The notes under the pieces are model-generated. The model was not told where the DNA came from. It did no database searches and saw only the letters and a program-made list of their open reading frames with translations. This document shows, in pieces, positions 57,297-64,000 of a stretch of DNA of 64,000 nt. Every line of letters starts with the position of its first letter. The first letter of the stretch is position 1. This DNA comes from Agathobaculum ammoniilyticum (lineage in GTDB: Bacteria; Bacillota; Clostridia; Oscillospirales; Butyricicoccaceae). The position numbers were made by a program, and so were the translations under genes. The DNA is taken from positions 164,942 through 228,941 of the forward strand of contig NZ_JAOQJE010000004.1 of the NCBI RefSeq assembly GCF_025567315.1, written 5' to 3'.

Positions 57297-59387
57297 TTAG
57301 TTCTTCTGTACTTCGATACGGTAGTTGACGTATTTCCCGCCAGTGTCAGCCAGAACGATAGTTCCGTCATAGGTCTTGCCTGTTTTCGGGGAATAGAGCT
57401 TCTTCACATTCACTTTGCCGGATTTAAGGAGCGCGGCGGCAATCTTCGCGGAAAAAGCGGTCTTGCGTTCCTCGAAAAAGCGGTCATTCTTCCACATGAC
57501 AAAGGCACATTCTTTGTTGCTGCAATAATAGTTTTTCTTCCCCTCATGGACGGGGGAACCGCAACGGGGGCATTTGCCGACAGAGGGCTTTTCCTCCCGG
57601 AACAAATCCTTTTTCCCGTCCAGTGCTGCGGCGTGTGTCTGCACAAGCTCCCGCGCCATAGCTTCAATGCCGGACAGAAATTCGCCGGGGTCTGCGGCTC
57701 CCTTTGCTATCTGCGTCAGATTGTTTTCCCATTCTGCGGTAAGCTGCGGGGAAGTGAGCATATCCGGCAAGACTGATATAAGGGCGGCTCCGTTCTGCGT
57801 GGGGATAAGCTGCTTCCCCTTGCGCTCTGCAAAGCCGCCCTTTACCAGTTTTTCAATGACGGCGGCGCGGGTGGCGGGAGTGCCAAGCCCCCGGCGTTCC
57901 GCGTCCGGGTCGGTGTCCCCGTTCCCGGCTCGCTCCATAGCAGAGAGAAGCGACGCTTCGCTGTGGGGCTTCGGCGGCGTTGTGGTATGCTCCGTTACTT
58001 TTGCGGCGGGGTTAGGAAAGTTCTGTCCCTCGGAAAGCTCCGGCAGCGTCACGCCCTCATTTTCCCCGTCCTCTGCTTCGGGCTTATCTTTCAGCGTCGC
58101 CCGGTATCTGCGTTCAAGCTCTTTCCAACCCTCCGCAAGTACGGTCTTTCCCCTTGCGGTGAAGTCTGTCCCGGCGCATGAGAAAACCGCCGTAACCGCT
58201 TCATAAATATGCGGCTCGGCGGTGGCAAAAAGCAGACGCGCCCCCGCAAGGGTAAGGATATTCTTCTCGCTTTCCGGCAGCGCGTCCGGGTCAGCCTTTG
58301 CAAGCTCCATAGTGGGAATGATTGCGTGGTGGTCTGATACTTTCTTGCTGTCTAATACCTTTGCAATCTCCGGCGTGAAGTCCGCGCCCGCCATAAAGGG
58401 GAGCTTTTCGCAGAGCAGCGCGATAATGTCCGCTGCGGTGCCGCCCATGTCGTCAGTAAGAAAGCTGCTGTCCGTCCTCGGATAAGTAAGGAGCCGCTTT
58501 TCATAAAGGGATTGTGCAAGGTCAAGGGTCTGCTTTGCGGTGTAACCGAAAATGCGGTTCGTTTCCCGCTGCAAAGAGGTAAGGTCAAAGAGCTTTGGCG
58601 GGGCTGCGGTTTTCTTCTCTCTGGTAAGGGAAACGCATACCGCCTTTCCCGCTTCGCAAGCCCCTTTCAGCGCGTCGGCTTCTGCCTTGTCCGAAATCCT
58701 TTCGCTTGCCGCGTCCGCGCCGGATAAATCAAGGCGAACATGATAATATTTTTCTTTCTGGAAATGGGAGATAGCCGCGTCCCGGTCGGTGAGCATTTTT
58801 AAGGTCGGGGTCTGGACGCGCCCCACGTTCAAGGTCTTTCCATACAGGCAGGAGAAAAGCCGGGTGGCGTTAATGCCGATAAGCCAGTCAGCCTTTGCGC
58901 GGCAGAGGGCGGACGCAAAGAGCGCGCCATAGTCCCGCCCGTCTTTGAGGGAAGCAAAGCCCGCCTTAATCGCCCCGTCCTCCATTGAAGAAATCCACAA
59001 GCGGCGCATGGGCTTCTTGCAGCCCGCCACTTCGTAGACAAAGCGGAAAATCAATTCACCCTCGCGCCCCGCGTCACACGCATTTACCACTTCGGAAACG
59101 TCGGCGCGGTGCATAAGCTCTTTAATGGTTTTGAATTGCTTCCCCTTGTCCGGGTCAACGGCGTACTGCCATTCCTCCGGCAGAATGGGTAAGCTGTCAA
59201 AACTCCATTTTTTATATTGCTCCCCGTAGGCGGCAGCTTCCGCAAGCTGTACCAAATGCCCGACGCACCATGAAATGAGGTAGCCGCCGCCCTCGATATA
59301 CCCGTCCTGTTTCCCCTTAATGCCAAGCGCGGCGGCGATAGTCTGCGCCACGCTCGGCTTTTCTGCAATCACAAGTCTAAATGCCAT
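57297..59387 (-). CDS. topB: DNA topoisomerase III
   Basis: The 696-residue type IA topoisomerase has the Toprim start (LVIAEKPSVAQTIAAALG), CDAGREGELIFRF, the catalytic Tyr in RLLTYPRTDSSFL and a C-terminal zinc finger (GKCPRCGSPVHEGKKNYYCS). TopB homologs are standard in clostridial conjugative transposons and decatenate transfer intermediates. The reading frame is intact and ends right at the oriT-like copy. Confidence 0.95.
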   Translation of the reverse strand: MAFRLVIAEKPSVAQTIAAALGIKGKQDGYIEGGGYLISWCVGHLVQLAEAAAYGEQYKKWSFDSLPILPEEWQYAVDPDKGKQFKTIKELMHRADVSEVVNACDAGREGELIFRFVYEVAGCKKPMRRLWISSMEDGAIKAGFASLKDGRDYGALFASALCRAKADWLIGINATRLFSCLYGKTLNVGRVQTPTLKMLTDRDAAISHFQKEKYYHVRLDLSGADAASERISDKAEADALKGACEAGKAVCVSLTREKKTAAPPKLFDLTSLQRETNRIFGYTAKQTLDLAQSLYEKRLLTYPRTDSSFLTDDMGGTAADIIALLCEKLPFMAGADFTPEIAKVLDSKKVSDHHAIIPTMELAKADPDALPESEKNILTLAGARLLFATAEPHIYEAVTAVFSCAGTDFTARGKTVLAEGWKELERRYRATLKDKPEAEDGENEGVTLPELSEGQNFPNPAAKVTEHTTTPPKPHSEASLLSAMERAGNGDTDPDAERRGLGTPATRAAVIEKLVKGGFAERKGKQLIPTQNGAALISVLPDMLTSPQLTAEWENNLTQIAKGAADPGEFLSGIEAMARELVQTHAAALDGKKDLFREEKPSVGKCPRCGSPVHEGKKNYYCSNKECAFVMWKNDRFFEERKTAFSAKIAAALLKSGKVNVKKLYSPKTGKTYDGTIVLADTGGKYVNYRIEVQKN

Positions 59388-59402
59388 GAAAAAATCCTCC
59401 TT

Positions 59403-59591
59403 TCAGCGTTCCGGCGCGGTGTGCTTCTTCTCCTGTGCCTGTTTCAGACAATAGCCGATACAGGGGGATTGCGCCTTATAAGGGCAACGCATACACGCCG
59501 GGGATTTTGGAACGGGCGGCGCACTGTCACGCCGCCCGGTGGGTCTTTGTACCATCATTTTTTCTAAAGGGTTTTCGGTAAAAAGCGTCAT
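59403..59591 (-). CDS. Small cysteine-containing conjugative element protein
   Basis: The 62-residue protein (MTLFTENPLEKMMVQRPTGR, CMRCPYKAQSPCIGYC) has five Cys near the C-terminus that could bind zinc. It lies between topB and the DUF4366 gene and overlaps the latter by four bases. I do not know its function. Confidence 0.65.
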   Translation of the reverse strand: MTLFTENPLEKMMVQRPTGRRDSAPPVPKSPACMRCPYKAQSPCIGYCLKQAQEKKHTAPER

Positions 59592-60289
59592 GCTTCCTCG
59601 TCCTCCTGTTCTTCATCAGAAAGCCCGTCCCCCTCGTCCTCGTCGTAATCGTCAAAATCGAAATCTTCAAGGTCGGTGTCGCCCTTGACGTTCTGCTTTG
59701 GCTTCATAAACTTAAAATAATAGAACGCGCCCCCGCCGCCAAGAAGTGCCACGACAAGGAAAAGCACAAGCCCGCCTGTATTGCCTTTCTCTTTGGGCTG
59801 CTCTGTTGGTTTCTCGGTTTCCGGCTCCGCTTCCTTGCCGCTGCAAGCGGTCATGTTGTCCTTGCAGACAGGGCAGCTCACATTTACCTTTCCGGCTTCG
59901 CATTTATCGGTGCAACTGCAAACGGCGGGCGGGGCTGCTTCGGTGCTTCCGTCCTCCATGAGTGCCATAAGGTCGGCTTCGTCCACTTGATTAAGGAAAT
60001 GTACGGTGTCCTCGCCCTCGTCGTCCCGGTCGATAAGGATATAAAAGTAATTGCCGTTTTTGGTCGTCACTGTGATAAGCTGCTTGTTGCCGCCGAAATC
60101 GTCTACAAGGGTCGCGTTCCCGTCCGGGGTAAGGGGTTCTTCCTTTTCGGGTTCCTCATAGACAACGCCGCTGTCGTCGGTCGCGTCCTGTCCCTCCGGG
60201 GTCTGTGCAAAGGCGGTGACGGAAAAGCCGCCCGTCAGCATGAGGGCGGCGCAGAGTGCGGTCAAGGTTCTAAGGATTTTCTTATTCAT
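59588..60289 (-). CDS. DUF4366-type membrane-anchored conjugation protein
   Basis: Start ATG 60289 gives 233 residues: a signal peptide (LTALCAALMLTGGFSVTAFA), an extracellular domain with ITVTTKNGNYFYILIDRDDE and a Cys group (CSCTDKCEAGKVNVSCPVCK), a membrane helix (GGLVLFLVVALLGGGGAFYY), and a very acidic tail. This is the DUF4366 layout of conjugative transposons, probably part of the transfer channel. The longer frame to 60472 is an overlap with the DUF4315 gene. Confidence 0.85.
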   Translation of the reverse strand: MNKKILRTLTALCAALMLTGGFSVTAFAQTPEGQDATDDSGVVYEEPEKEEPLTPDGNATLVDDFGGNKQLITVTTKNGNYFYILIDRDDEGEDTVHFLNQVDEADLMALMEDGSTEAAPPAVCSCTDKCEAGKVNVSCPVCKDNMTACSGKEAEPETEKPTEQPKEKGNTGGLVLFLVVALLGGGGAFYYFKFMKPKQNVKGDTDLEDFDFDDYDEDEGDGLSDEEQEDEEA

Positions 60290-60560
60290 TCTCGGTGTCC
60301 TCCATTTCTTCGGTGTCGTGGTCTGCGGGTTCTGCGGGGTAGCCCGGCGCGGCTTCCATGCCCGGAATACCGCCGCCGGAAAGCATAGCGGAAAGCTCAT
60401 GCGGGGAAAGGCGCATGGAGCGCACAAGCTGTACGATTTGCAGGTTTTCCGCTTCGGTTTTCTGCGCTTCAAGCCCCCTTAATCTGTTCTGGTACTCGGT
60501 GATTTTCTCGCGGGTCTTTGCAATCTCTTTGTCGATACGTTCAATTTTGTTCATAGCCAT
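60282..60560 (-). CDS. DUF4315-type protein
   Basis: The 92-residue coiled-coil protein (IERIDKEIAKTREKITEYQN, RLRGLEAQKTEAENLQIVQL) has an acidic tail and matches DUF4315, always found next to DUF4366 in these elements. Start ATG 60560 follows AAAGGAG. Confidence 0.85.
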   Translation of the reverse strand: MAMNKIERIDKEIAKTREKITEYQNRLRGLEAQKTEAENLQIVQLVRSMRLSPHELSAMLSGGGIPGMEAAPGYPAEPADHDTEEMEDTENE

Positions 60561-60594
60561 CAATAAATTTCTCCTTTCTTTGCTCAAAAATATG

Positions 60595-62742
60595 TTAATT
60601 CCAGTTCATCAGCCCATAGCCTTTGATACAGGAGTAATTGACGGGGTAGCTCTTTATCTTGCAGGCGTCGCCGGAATTGCCCTCGACGGTATAGACGCGC
60701 TCCCCGTCCGTTCCGATAACAAGCCCCACATGGTCTGCGCTCCCGTCCCCGTCCCAGTCGAAAAAGATAGCGTCGCCGGGGGCGATATTCTCATAGCCCC
60801 TCGCGCCCCATTGCCCGCGTGACTGGAACCAGGGTACGCCCTGTGACTGGCACCCGGCAAAGCGCGGCTCGCTCTTTCCGGCTTGATTGTAGCACCATGA
60901 AACGAAACAGGCGCACCATTCCACGCGGCTGTTAAATCCGTACCAGCTCCAAAAGGGTCGCCCGCCCACGTTGCCGACTTGCCGCTTCGCAAGGTCTACA
61001 ACGGCGGTGTTGCCGGGGCGTGTGCCGTTTACAAGCTGTACGCCGCTTAAATCCTCGGACGCGCCCATATCGGGGGAGCCGCCGCCGAAAATCAGCGGTT
61101 TGTTTCCGCTTGTTTCCAGATAGACGCGGTACATTTCAAGCTGCTGTGGCGTTAGAAGTTCCTCCGCAATCTCGGAAATGGGCTTGTTCGTCAGCTTCAC
61201 GTTGAGGATATGGTACTCGTAGGGTACTTCCTCGGTGGTCGTTTCCCCTGTTTCCGGGTCTGTGCTTGTTTCTGTGCGGTAGCGGATTTCCGTTTCTTCT
61301 GTCAGCGTCAAAGTGTACTGCATGGCAAAGACGCGATTTAGCTCTGCCTGTGCGCTCTGCGGGGTGTAGGTCTGTAAAAGGGCGGTGAGGTAGGACGCTA
61401 ACTCATGGGGGTTATGCCCGATACTGTCAAGGTCATAGCGGTATTCGTCATAGCCGGGGTGGGTGCTTTCGATATTGTCAATCTGCTGCTGAAGCTCGTT
61501 TTCCTTTGCGGCGTAATTGTTCTCCGTCGCCACAAGGTCGCTGTCCTCCGACGTGTAGGAAGTCCCAAGTATGCCGTTCATCAAGCCGGAGAACATGGAA
61601 CCGCAAGAGGAAAGCCCCGCCGATACCATGATGAATAAGAGTAGCGCGGCAACGGCGATACATACGCCCGCCGGGTGCCGCCCTACAAAAGCGATTGCCT
61701 TTTTTGTTTCCTCGGCGGTCTTTTTTGCCGCCTTGCGGGTGTTCTCTGCGGCTTTCTGCGCCGTTTTTGCGCCGCCTTTCCTTGCCGACTTTGCATACTG
61801 CCGCTTGATTTGCTGCTTCTGCATGAAGCGGGAAAGGGGATTGCCCGCAATCTGCGGATTGTCATGCAGGGCTTTATGGTACTGAAAATCCACATTCGCC
61901 TTGAACGCCGCTTTCTCTGCCTTTGCCGCCGCCCGGTAGGGTTTGAGCTTGTGGCTGTGGTAGCCCTCCTTGACTTTCCGCGCCCCGTACTTTGCGCCGC
62001 GCTCTGCCAGTTCTTCGGATTTGTGCGCCCCCTCAACGCCGGAATTGTCCTTTTCAACGGAATGTATCTTGTTGTGGACGAAAATACCCGCTTCCTGTGC
62101 GGGGCGGGATAGCGGGTTATTGTGGGGCTTATTCTTTCCTATGGGCTTTTCCTGTTCCTCAAAATGTAGGCGGGTCTTGCCTTTCCCGGTGGCTTCATCA
62201 AAGGTGCGCTCCCGTACAAGTTTCTTTTCTTTGGGGATAGCCGCCTTTGCCGCGTCCAGACGGTCGGCTGCTTTGTCCGATTTTCGGATATACCTTTCAA
62301 GCTCCGGCGTTGCCCGTTCCTCGTCGGTAAACTGCAAGCGGGAAGATTTTTCTTTTGCTGTGGCTTCTGCCTGTGCTTTCCTCGCCGCCTTTTTGCTCGC
62401 CTTTCTGGTACGCGCCCCGTCGATACGTTCCAAGACGCGCTCGGCTGCTGCGGTGTCCTGTTCCCGTTCTGCCCCCGGCGCATGGGGAAGCGGCGGCGTG
62501 TCGGTTAAGGGCGGGGAAGTTGCGCCGCCCGGTAGGGGCTGCGCTGCCTGTTCCGGCTGCGGTGGGGCTTCGGTCTTTGCAAAGTCCGCGTCCCTTATCC
62601 GCTTGCTGATACGTTTCTTTTTCCCGGTAGCGGCGTTTACCTCGACAGCCCCCTCGCGGGTCATTTTCTGCGTGACTTTTTCACGCGCCTTATATTGTTT
62701 TATGTGTCTGTCCCTCCAATCCGCGCCCTTGCAAGGGCGCAA
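60595..62742 (-). CDS. CD1108-type conjugation protein with C-terminal CHAP peptidase domain
   Basis: The 715-codon frame has a long basic N-terminal region, one membrane helix near residue 360 (GVCIAVAALLLFIMVSAGLS) and a C-terminal CHAP amidase/endopeptidase with Cys in VEWCACFVSWCYN, His in GSADHVGLVIG and VYTVEGNS. It cuts peptidoglycan for assembly of the transfer apparatus. The true start is uncertain: TTG 62742 lacks a ribosome site, ATG 62664 is internal to conserved-looking sequence (REKVTQKMTREG), and GGAGGG lies before an ATA. It overlaps the methyltransferase gene if the longer form is used. Confidence 0.82.
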   Translation of the reverse strand: MRPCKGADWRDRHIKQYKAREKVTQKMTREGAVEVNAATGKKKRISKRIRDADFAKTEAPPQPEQAAQPLPGGATSPPLTDTPPLPHAPGAEREQDTAAAERVLERIDGARTRKASKKAARKAQAEATAKEKSSRLQFTDEERATPELERYIRKSDKAADRLDAAKAAIPKEKKLVRERTFDEATGKGKTRLHFEEQEKPIGKNKPHNNPLSRPAQEAGIFVHNKIHSVEKDNSGVEGAHKSEELAERGAKYGARKVKEGYHSHKLKPYRAAAKAEKAAFKANVDFQYHKALHDNPQIAGNPLSRFMQKQQIKRQYAKSARKGGAKTAQKAAENTRKAAKKTAEETKKAIAFVGRHPAGVCIAVAALLLFIMVSAGLSSCGSMFSGLMNGILGTSYTSEDSDLVATENNYAAKENELQQQIDNIESTHPGYDEYRYDLDSIGHNPHELASYLTALLQTYTPQSAQAELNRVFAMQYTLTLTEETEIRYRTETSTDPETGETTTEEVPYEYHILNVKLTNKPISEIAEELLTPQQLEMYRVYLETSGNKPLIFGGGSPDMGASEDLSGVQLVNGTRPGNTAVVDLAKRQVGNVGGRPFWSWYGFNSRVEWCACFVSWCYNQAGKSEPRFAGCQSQGVPWFQSRGQWGARGYENIAPGDAIFFDWDGDGSADHVGLVIGTDGERVYTVEGNSGDACKIKSYPVNYSCIKGYGLMNWN

Positions 62743-63659
62743 TACTCGGCGTTTATCTCAATGCCTATATAATGCCTGTCAAGCTGCTTTGCGGCTGCCC
62801 CCGTCGTGCCGCTGCCGAAAAAGGGGTCAAGCACAACGCCGCCTTTCGGACAGCCCGCCTTGATACAGGTTTCGGCAAGTTTTGGCGGGAACGCGGCGAA
62901 ATGCCCGCCCTTGTAGGGAACGGTATTGATAAGCCACACGTCCCGCCTGTTCCGCATGGTCGGCATGAGGGCTTCGTCGTAGTAGCTGCCGCTTCGCGCC
63001 CGGTTAAGCCCCTGTACGTTCCCCTGTCCGGGTACTTCGTCCGCATATTTCTGTCCCGCGCTGCGCCCGGTGCGGTACCGCGCCGCCGTTGTGGGGGCTA
63101 ACGGCTCGGCTATGGCGGCTGCGTCATAAAAATACTTCTTTGACTTCGTAAGCAGAAAGATATGTTCATAGCAGCGGGTAGGGCGGTCTTTCACGCTCTC
63201 CGGCATGGGGTTTTCTTTCTGCCAGATAATGTCGCTCCGTAAATACCACCCGTCAGCGCGTAGGGCAAAGGCTAAAAGCCAAGGGATACCGATTAAGTCC
63301 TTTTGTTTGCAGCCGGAAACGCGGTTGTTTCTTGCAATCTGCTGTCCGTTTCTGCCTTTCGGGTTCTTCGGGTCTGCATGGTAGCCTTTATTTCCTGTGC
63401 CGCAGTAGGTGTCCGCGATATTCAGCCAGAGCGTACCGTCAGAACGCAGTACCCGGCGCAGCTCGCGGAAAACCTCGGTCAGCCTGTCAATGTACTGCTC
63501 CGGCGTGTCCTCCCGCCCAATCTGCATATCAAGCCCGTAATCCCTAAGCGCATAGTAGGGCGGGCTTGTGACGCAACAGTGTACGCTTTCCTCTGGAAGC
63601 TCCCGCAAGGCATAGAGCGCGTCCCGGTTGATGATTGTGTCAGTTTTCAGCCCGTTCAT
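62700..63659 (-). CDS. Site-specific DNA methyltransferase
   Basis: The 319-residue protein has the amino-methyltransferase motifs TSPPYYALRDYG (motif IV) first and DPFFGSGTTGAAA (motif I) at the end, a beta-class order giving N6-adenine or N4-cytosine methylation. No cognate endonuclease is near. In conjugative elements such enzymes protect incoming DNA. It overlaps the VirB4 exon by four bases. Confidence 0.9.
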   Translation of the reverse strand: MNGLKTDTIINRDALYALRELPEESVHCCVTSPPYYALRDYGLDMQIGREDTPEQYIDRLTEVFRELRRVLRSDGTLWLNIADTYCGTGNKGYHADPKNPKGRNGQQIARNNRVSGCKQKDLIGIPWLLAFALRADGWYLRSDIIWQKENPMPESVKDRPTRCYEHIFLLTKSKKYFYDAAAIAEPLAPTTAARYRTGRSAGQKYADEVPGQGNVQGLNRARSGSYYDEALMPTMRNRRDVWLINTVPYKGGHFAAFPPKLAETCIKAGCPKGGVVLDPFFGSGTTGAAAKQLDRHYIGIEINAEYCALARARIGGTDT

Positions 63660-63922
63660 GCTTCGCCCACTTCCTCCGGCTTCGTCGTCATTACCCGGTA
63701 AAGCTCGGTGTCTTTCGGGAAGCGGTCTACAAAGGGCAGCACCACGTTCCCGTAGAAGATAAGCCCCTCGCCCGCTTCGGTGTGGGTGACATACTTCATC
63801 TGCTGCGGGGAGATGTTGAGCTGCTTTGCAAGGATAGCCCGGTCGCCCGCCGCCTGATTGAGCATGAGGACAAAATCAGAGTTTTCAAAGATATTCTCCA
63901 CTTCGCGGGAAGCAAGCAAATC
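63656..63922 (-). CDS. VirB4/TraE-type conjugation ATPase, 3' exon (partial)
   Basis: Eighty-eight residues match the C-terminus of conjugation ATPases: DLLASREVENIFENSDFVLM, LNQAAGDRAILAKQLNISPQ, YVTHTEAGEGLIFYGNVVLP, FPKDTELYRVMTTKPEEV. Upstream homologs continue with a TQNV(D/E)-type segment, but here the frame runs into unrelated sequence ending CCCTAC and soon a stop. The gene thus appears interrupted just before Asp at 63922-63920. Confidence 0.8.
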   Translation of the reverse strand, partial: DLLASREVENIFENSDFVLMLNQAAGDRAILAKQLNISPQQMKYVTHTEAGEGLIFYGNVVLPFVDRFPKDTELYRVMTTKPEEVGEA

Positions 63923-64000
63923 GTAGGGTAGGGTAAAGGCGCCTTGCCGCCGTTGGCGGTAGGTTTCCTACACCCTCCCTCGGAACCGGACTTACTCCTC
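63923..64000 (-). mobile_element. 3' end of a probable group II intron interrupting virB4
   Basis: On the minus strand the sequence reads ...GTCCGGTTCCGAGGGAGGG, a foldable segment with CCTACCGCC and GGCGGCAAGG, and ends in ACCCTACCCTAC directly at the VirB4 codons. The GTCCGGTTC string is typical for the end of intron domain V, and the AC at the boundary matches group II 3' ends. The rest of the intron is outside the window. Confidence 0.55.

Larger units (their letters stand above)
46864..64000. mobile_element. Integrative conjugative element (Tn1549/CTn-like transfer backbone, TnpX-type recombinase), right end outside window
   Basis: From the junction near 46864 to the edge the genes are TnpX-like recombinase, TnpW, HTH and sigma-like regulators, Cfr/RlmN-like cargo, Xre, MobC, relaxase, VLP and TTRAP proteins, ArdA-like protein, TopB, DUF4366, DUF4315, CD1108-type C40/CHAP protein, DNA methyltransferase and VirB4. 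This is the gene set of clostridial conjugative transposons. The left end interrupts a serine recombinase gene. Confidence 0.85.

Noticed and set aside
1..64000. CRISPR arrays, rRNA genes or a lytic prophage structural module
   Set aside because: No regularly spaced repeats, rRNA-like sequence or capsid/tail genes were seen.

Overview
The window looks like a chromosome segment of an anaerobic, spore-forming, GC-rich member of the Clostridia. The case for this is the spoVF dipicolinate genes, a type III glutamine synthetase, an [FeFe]-hydrogenase, and abundant clostridial serine recombinases and conjugative elements. An Oscillospiraceae or Butyricicoccaceae-like host is my guess; no marker here fixes the genus.

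Layout of the core part (1-34.8 kb). Nitrogen: a truncated class II glutamine amidotransferase gene, divergent from glnN and an ammonium transporter fused to a PII domain. All three have terminator-like hairpins in their leaders. Riboflavin: an FMN riboswitch followed by ribD-ribE-ribBA-ribH. Sporulation: spoVFA-spoVFB, with spoVFA split into two in-frame halves by a 3.9-kb element (9689-13609). The element carries a large serine recombinase, a small upstream protein, a Spo0A-like regulator and a YitT protein. Then come degV, an M24 peptidase, cardiolipin synthase, a split ThrE-type exporter, a PadR/HAAS pair, a small exporter, nicotinate phosphoribosyltransferase, a full cyclic arginine pathway (argG-argH-ybjN-like-argC-argJ-argB-argD-argF) behind a consensus ARG box, a two-gene hydrogenase/NAD(P)H-linked flavoprotein operon, and tRNA-Pro(TGG).

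Accessory part (34.8-64 kb). First is an integrated plasmid-like element (about 34.8-41.6 kb) with a CRESS-type HUH/SF3 Rep, an FtsK translocase, two Xre regulators and a serine recombinase. Its replication module carries two nonsense codons and a probable frameshift. Next is a scrapyard (41.8-46.9 kb) of broken hydrolase, phosphoesterase and integrase genes around two apparently intact iron-sulfur genes. Finally a large conjugative element starts near 46.86 kb, inserted inside another recombinase gene, and runs off the right edge. It has a TnpX-like recombinase, TnpW, a sigma-like factor, a low-GC cargo with a Cfr/RlmN-type 23S rRNA methyltransferase behind an attenuator-like leader, MobC and relaxase between two inverted oriT-like copies, topoisomerase III, DUF4366/DUF4315/CD1108-type transfer proteins, a DNA methyltransferase, and a VirB4-type ATPase exon preceded by what looks like the 3' end of a group II intron.

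The most notable system is the spoVFA-interrupting element. Both junctions share the hexamer AGGTAC in the same codon phase, and joining them restores a 291-residue SpoVFA that aligns through the junction. The inner ends carry matching inverted GCCTATA arms, as expected of an attP. A sigma-K-like promoter precedes spoVFA, and tandem 0A-box-like sites precede the element's own Spo0A-like gene. This suggests a skin-like, developmentally excised element acting on dipicolinate synthesis that carries its own sporulation-type regulator.
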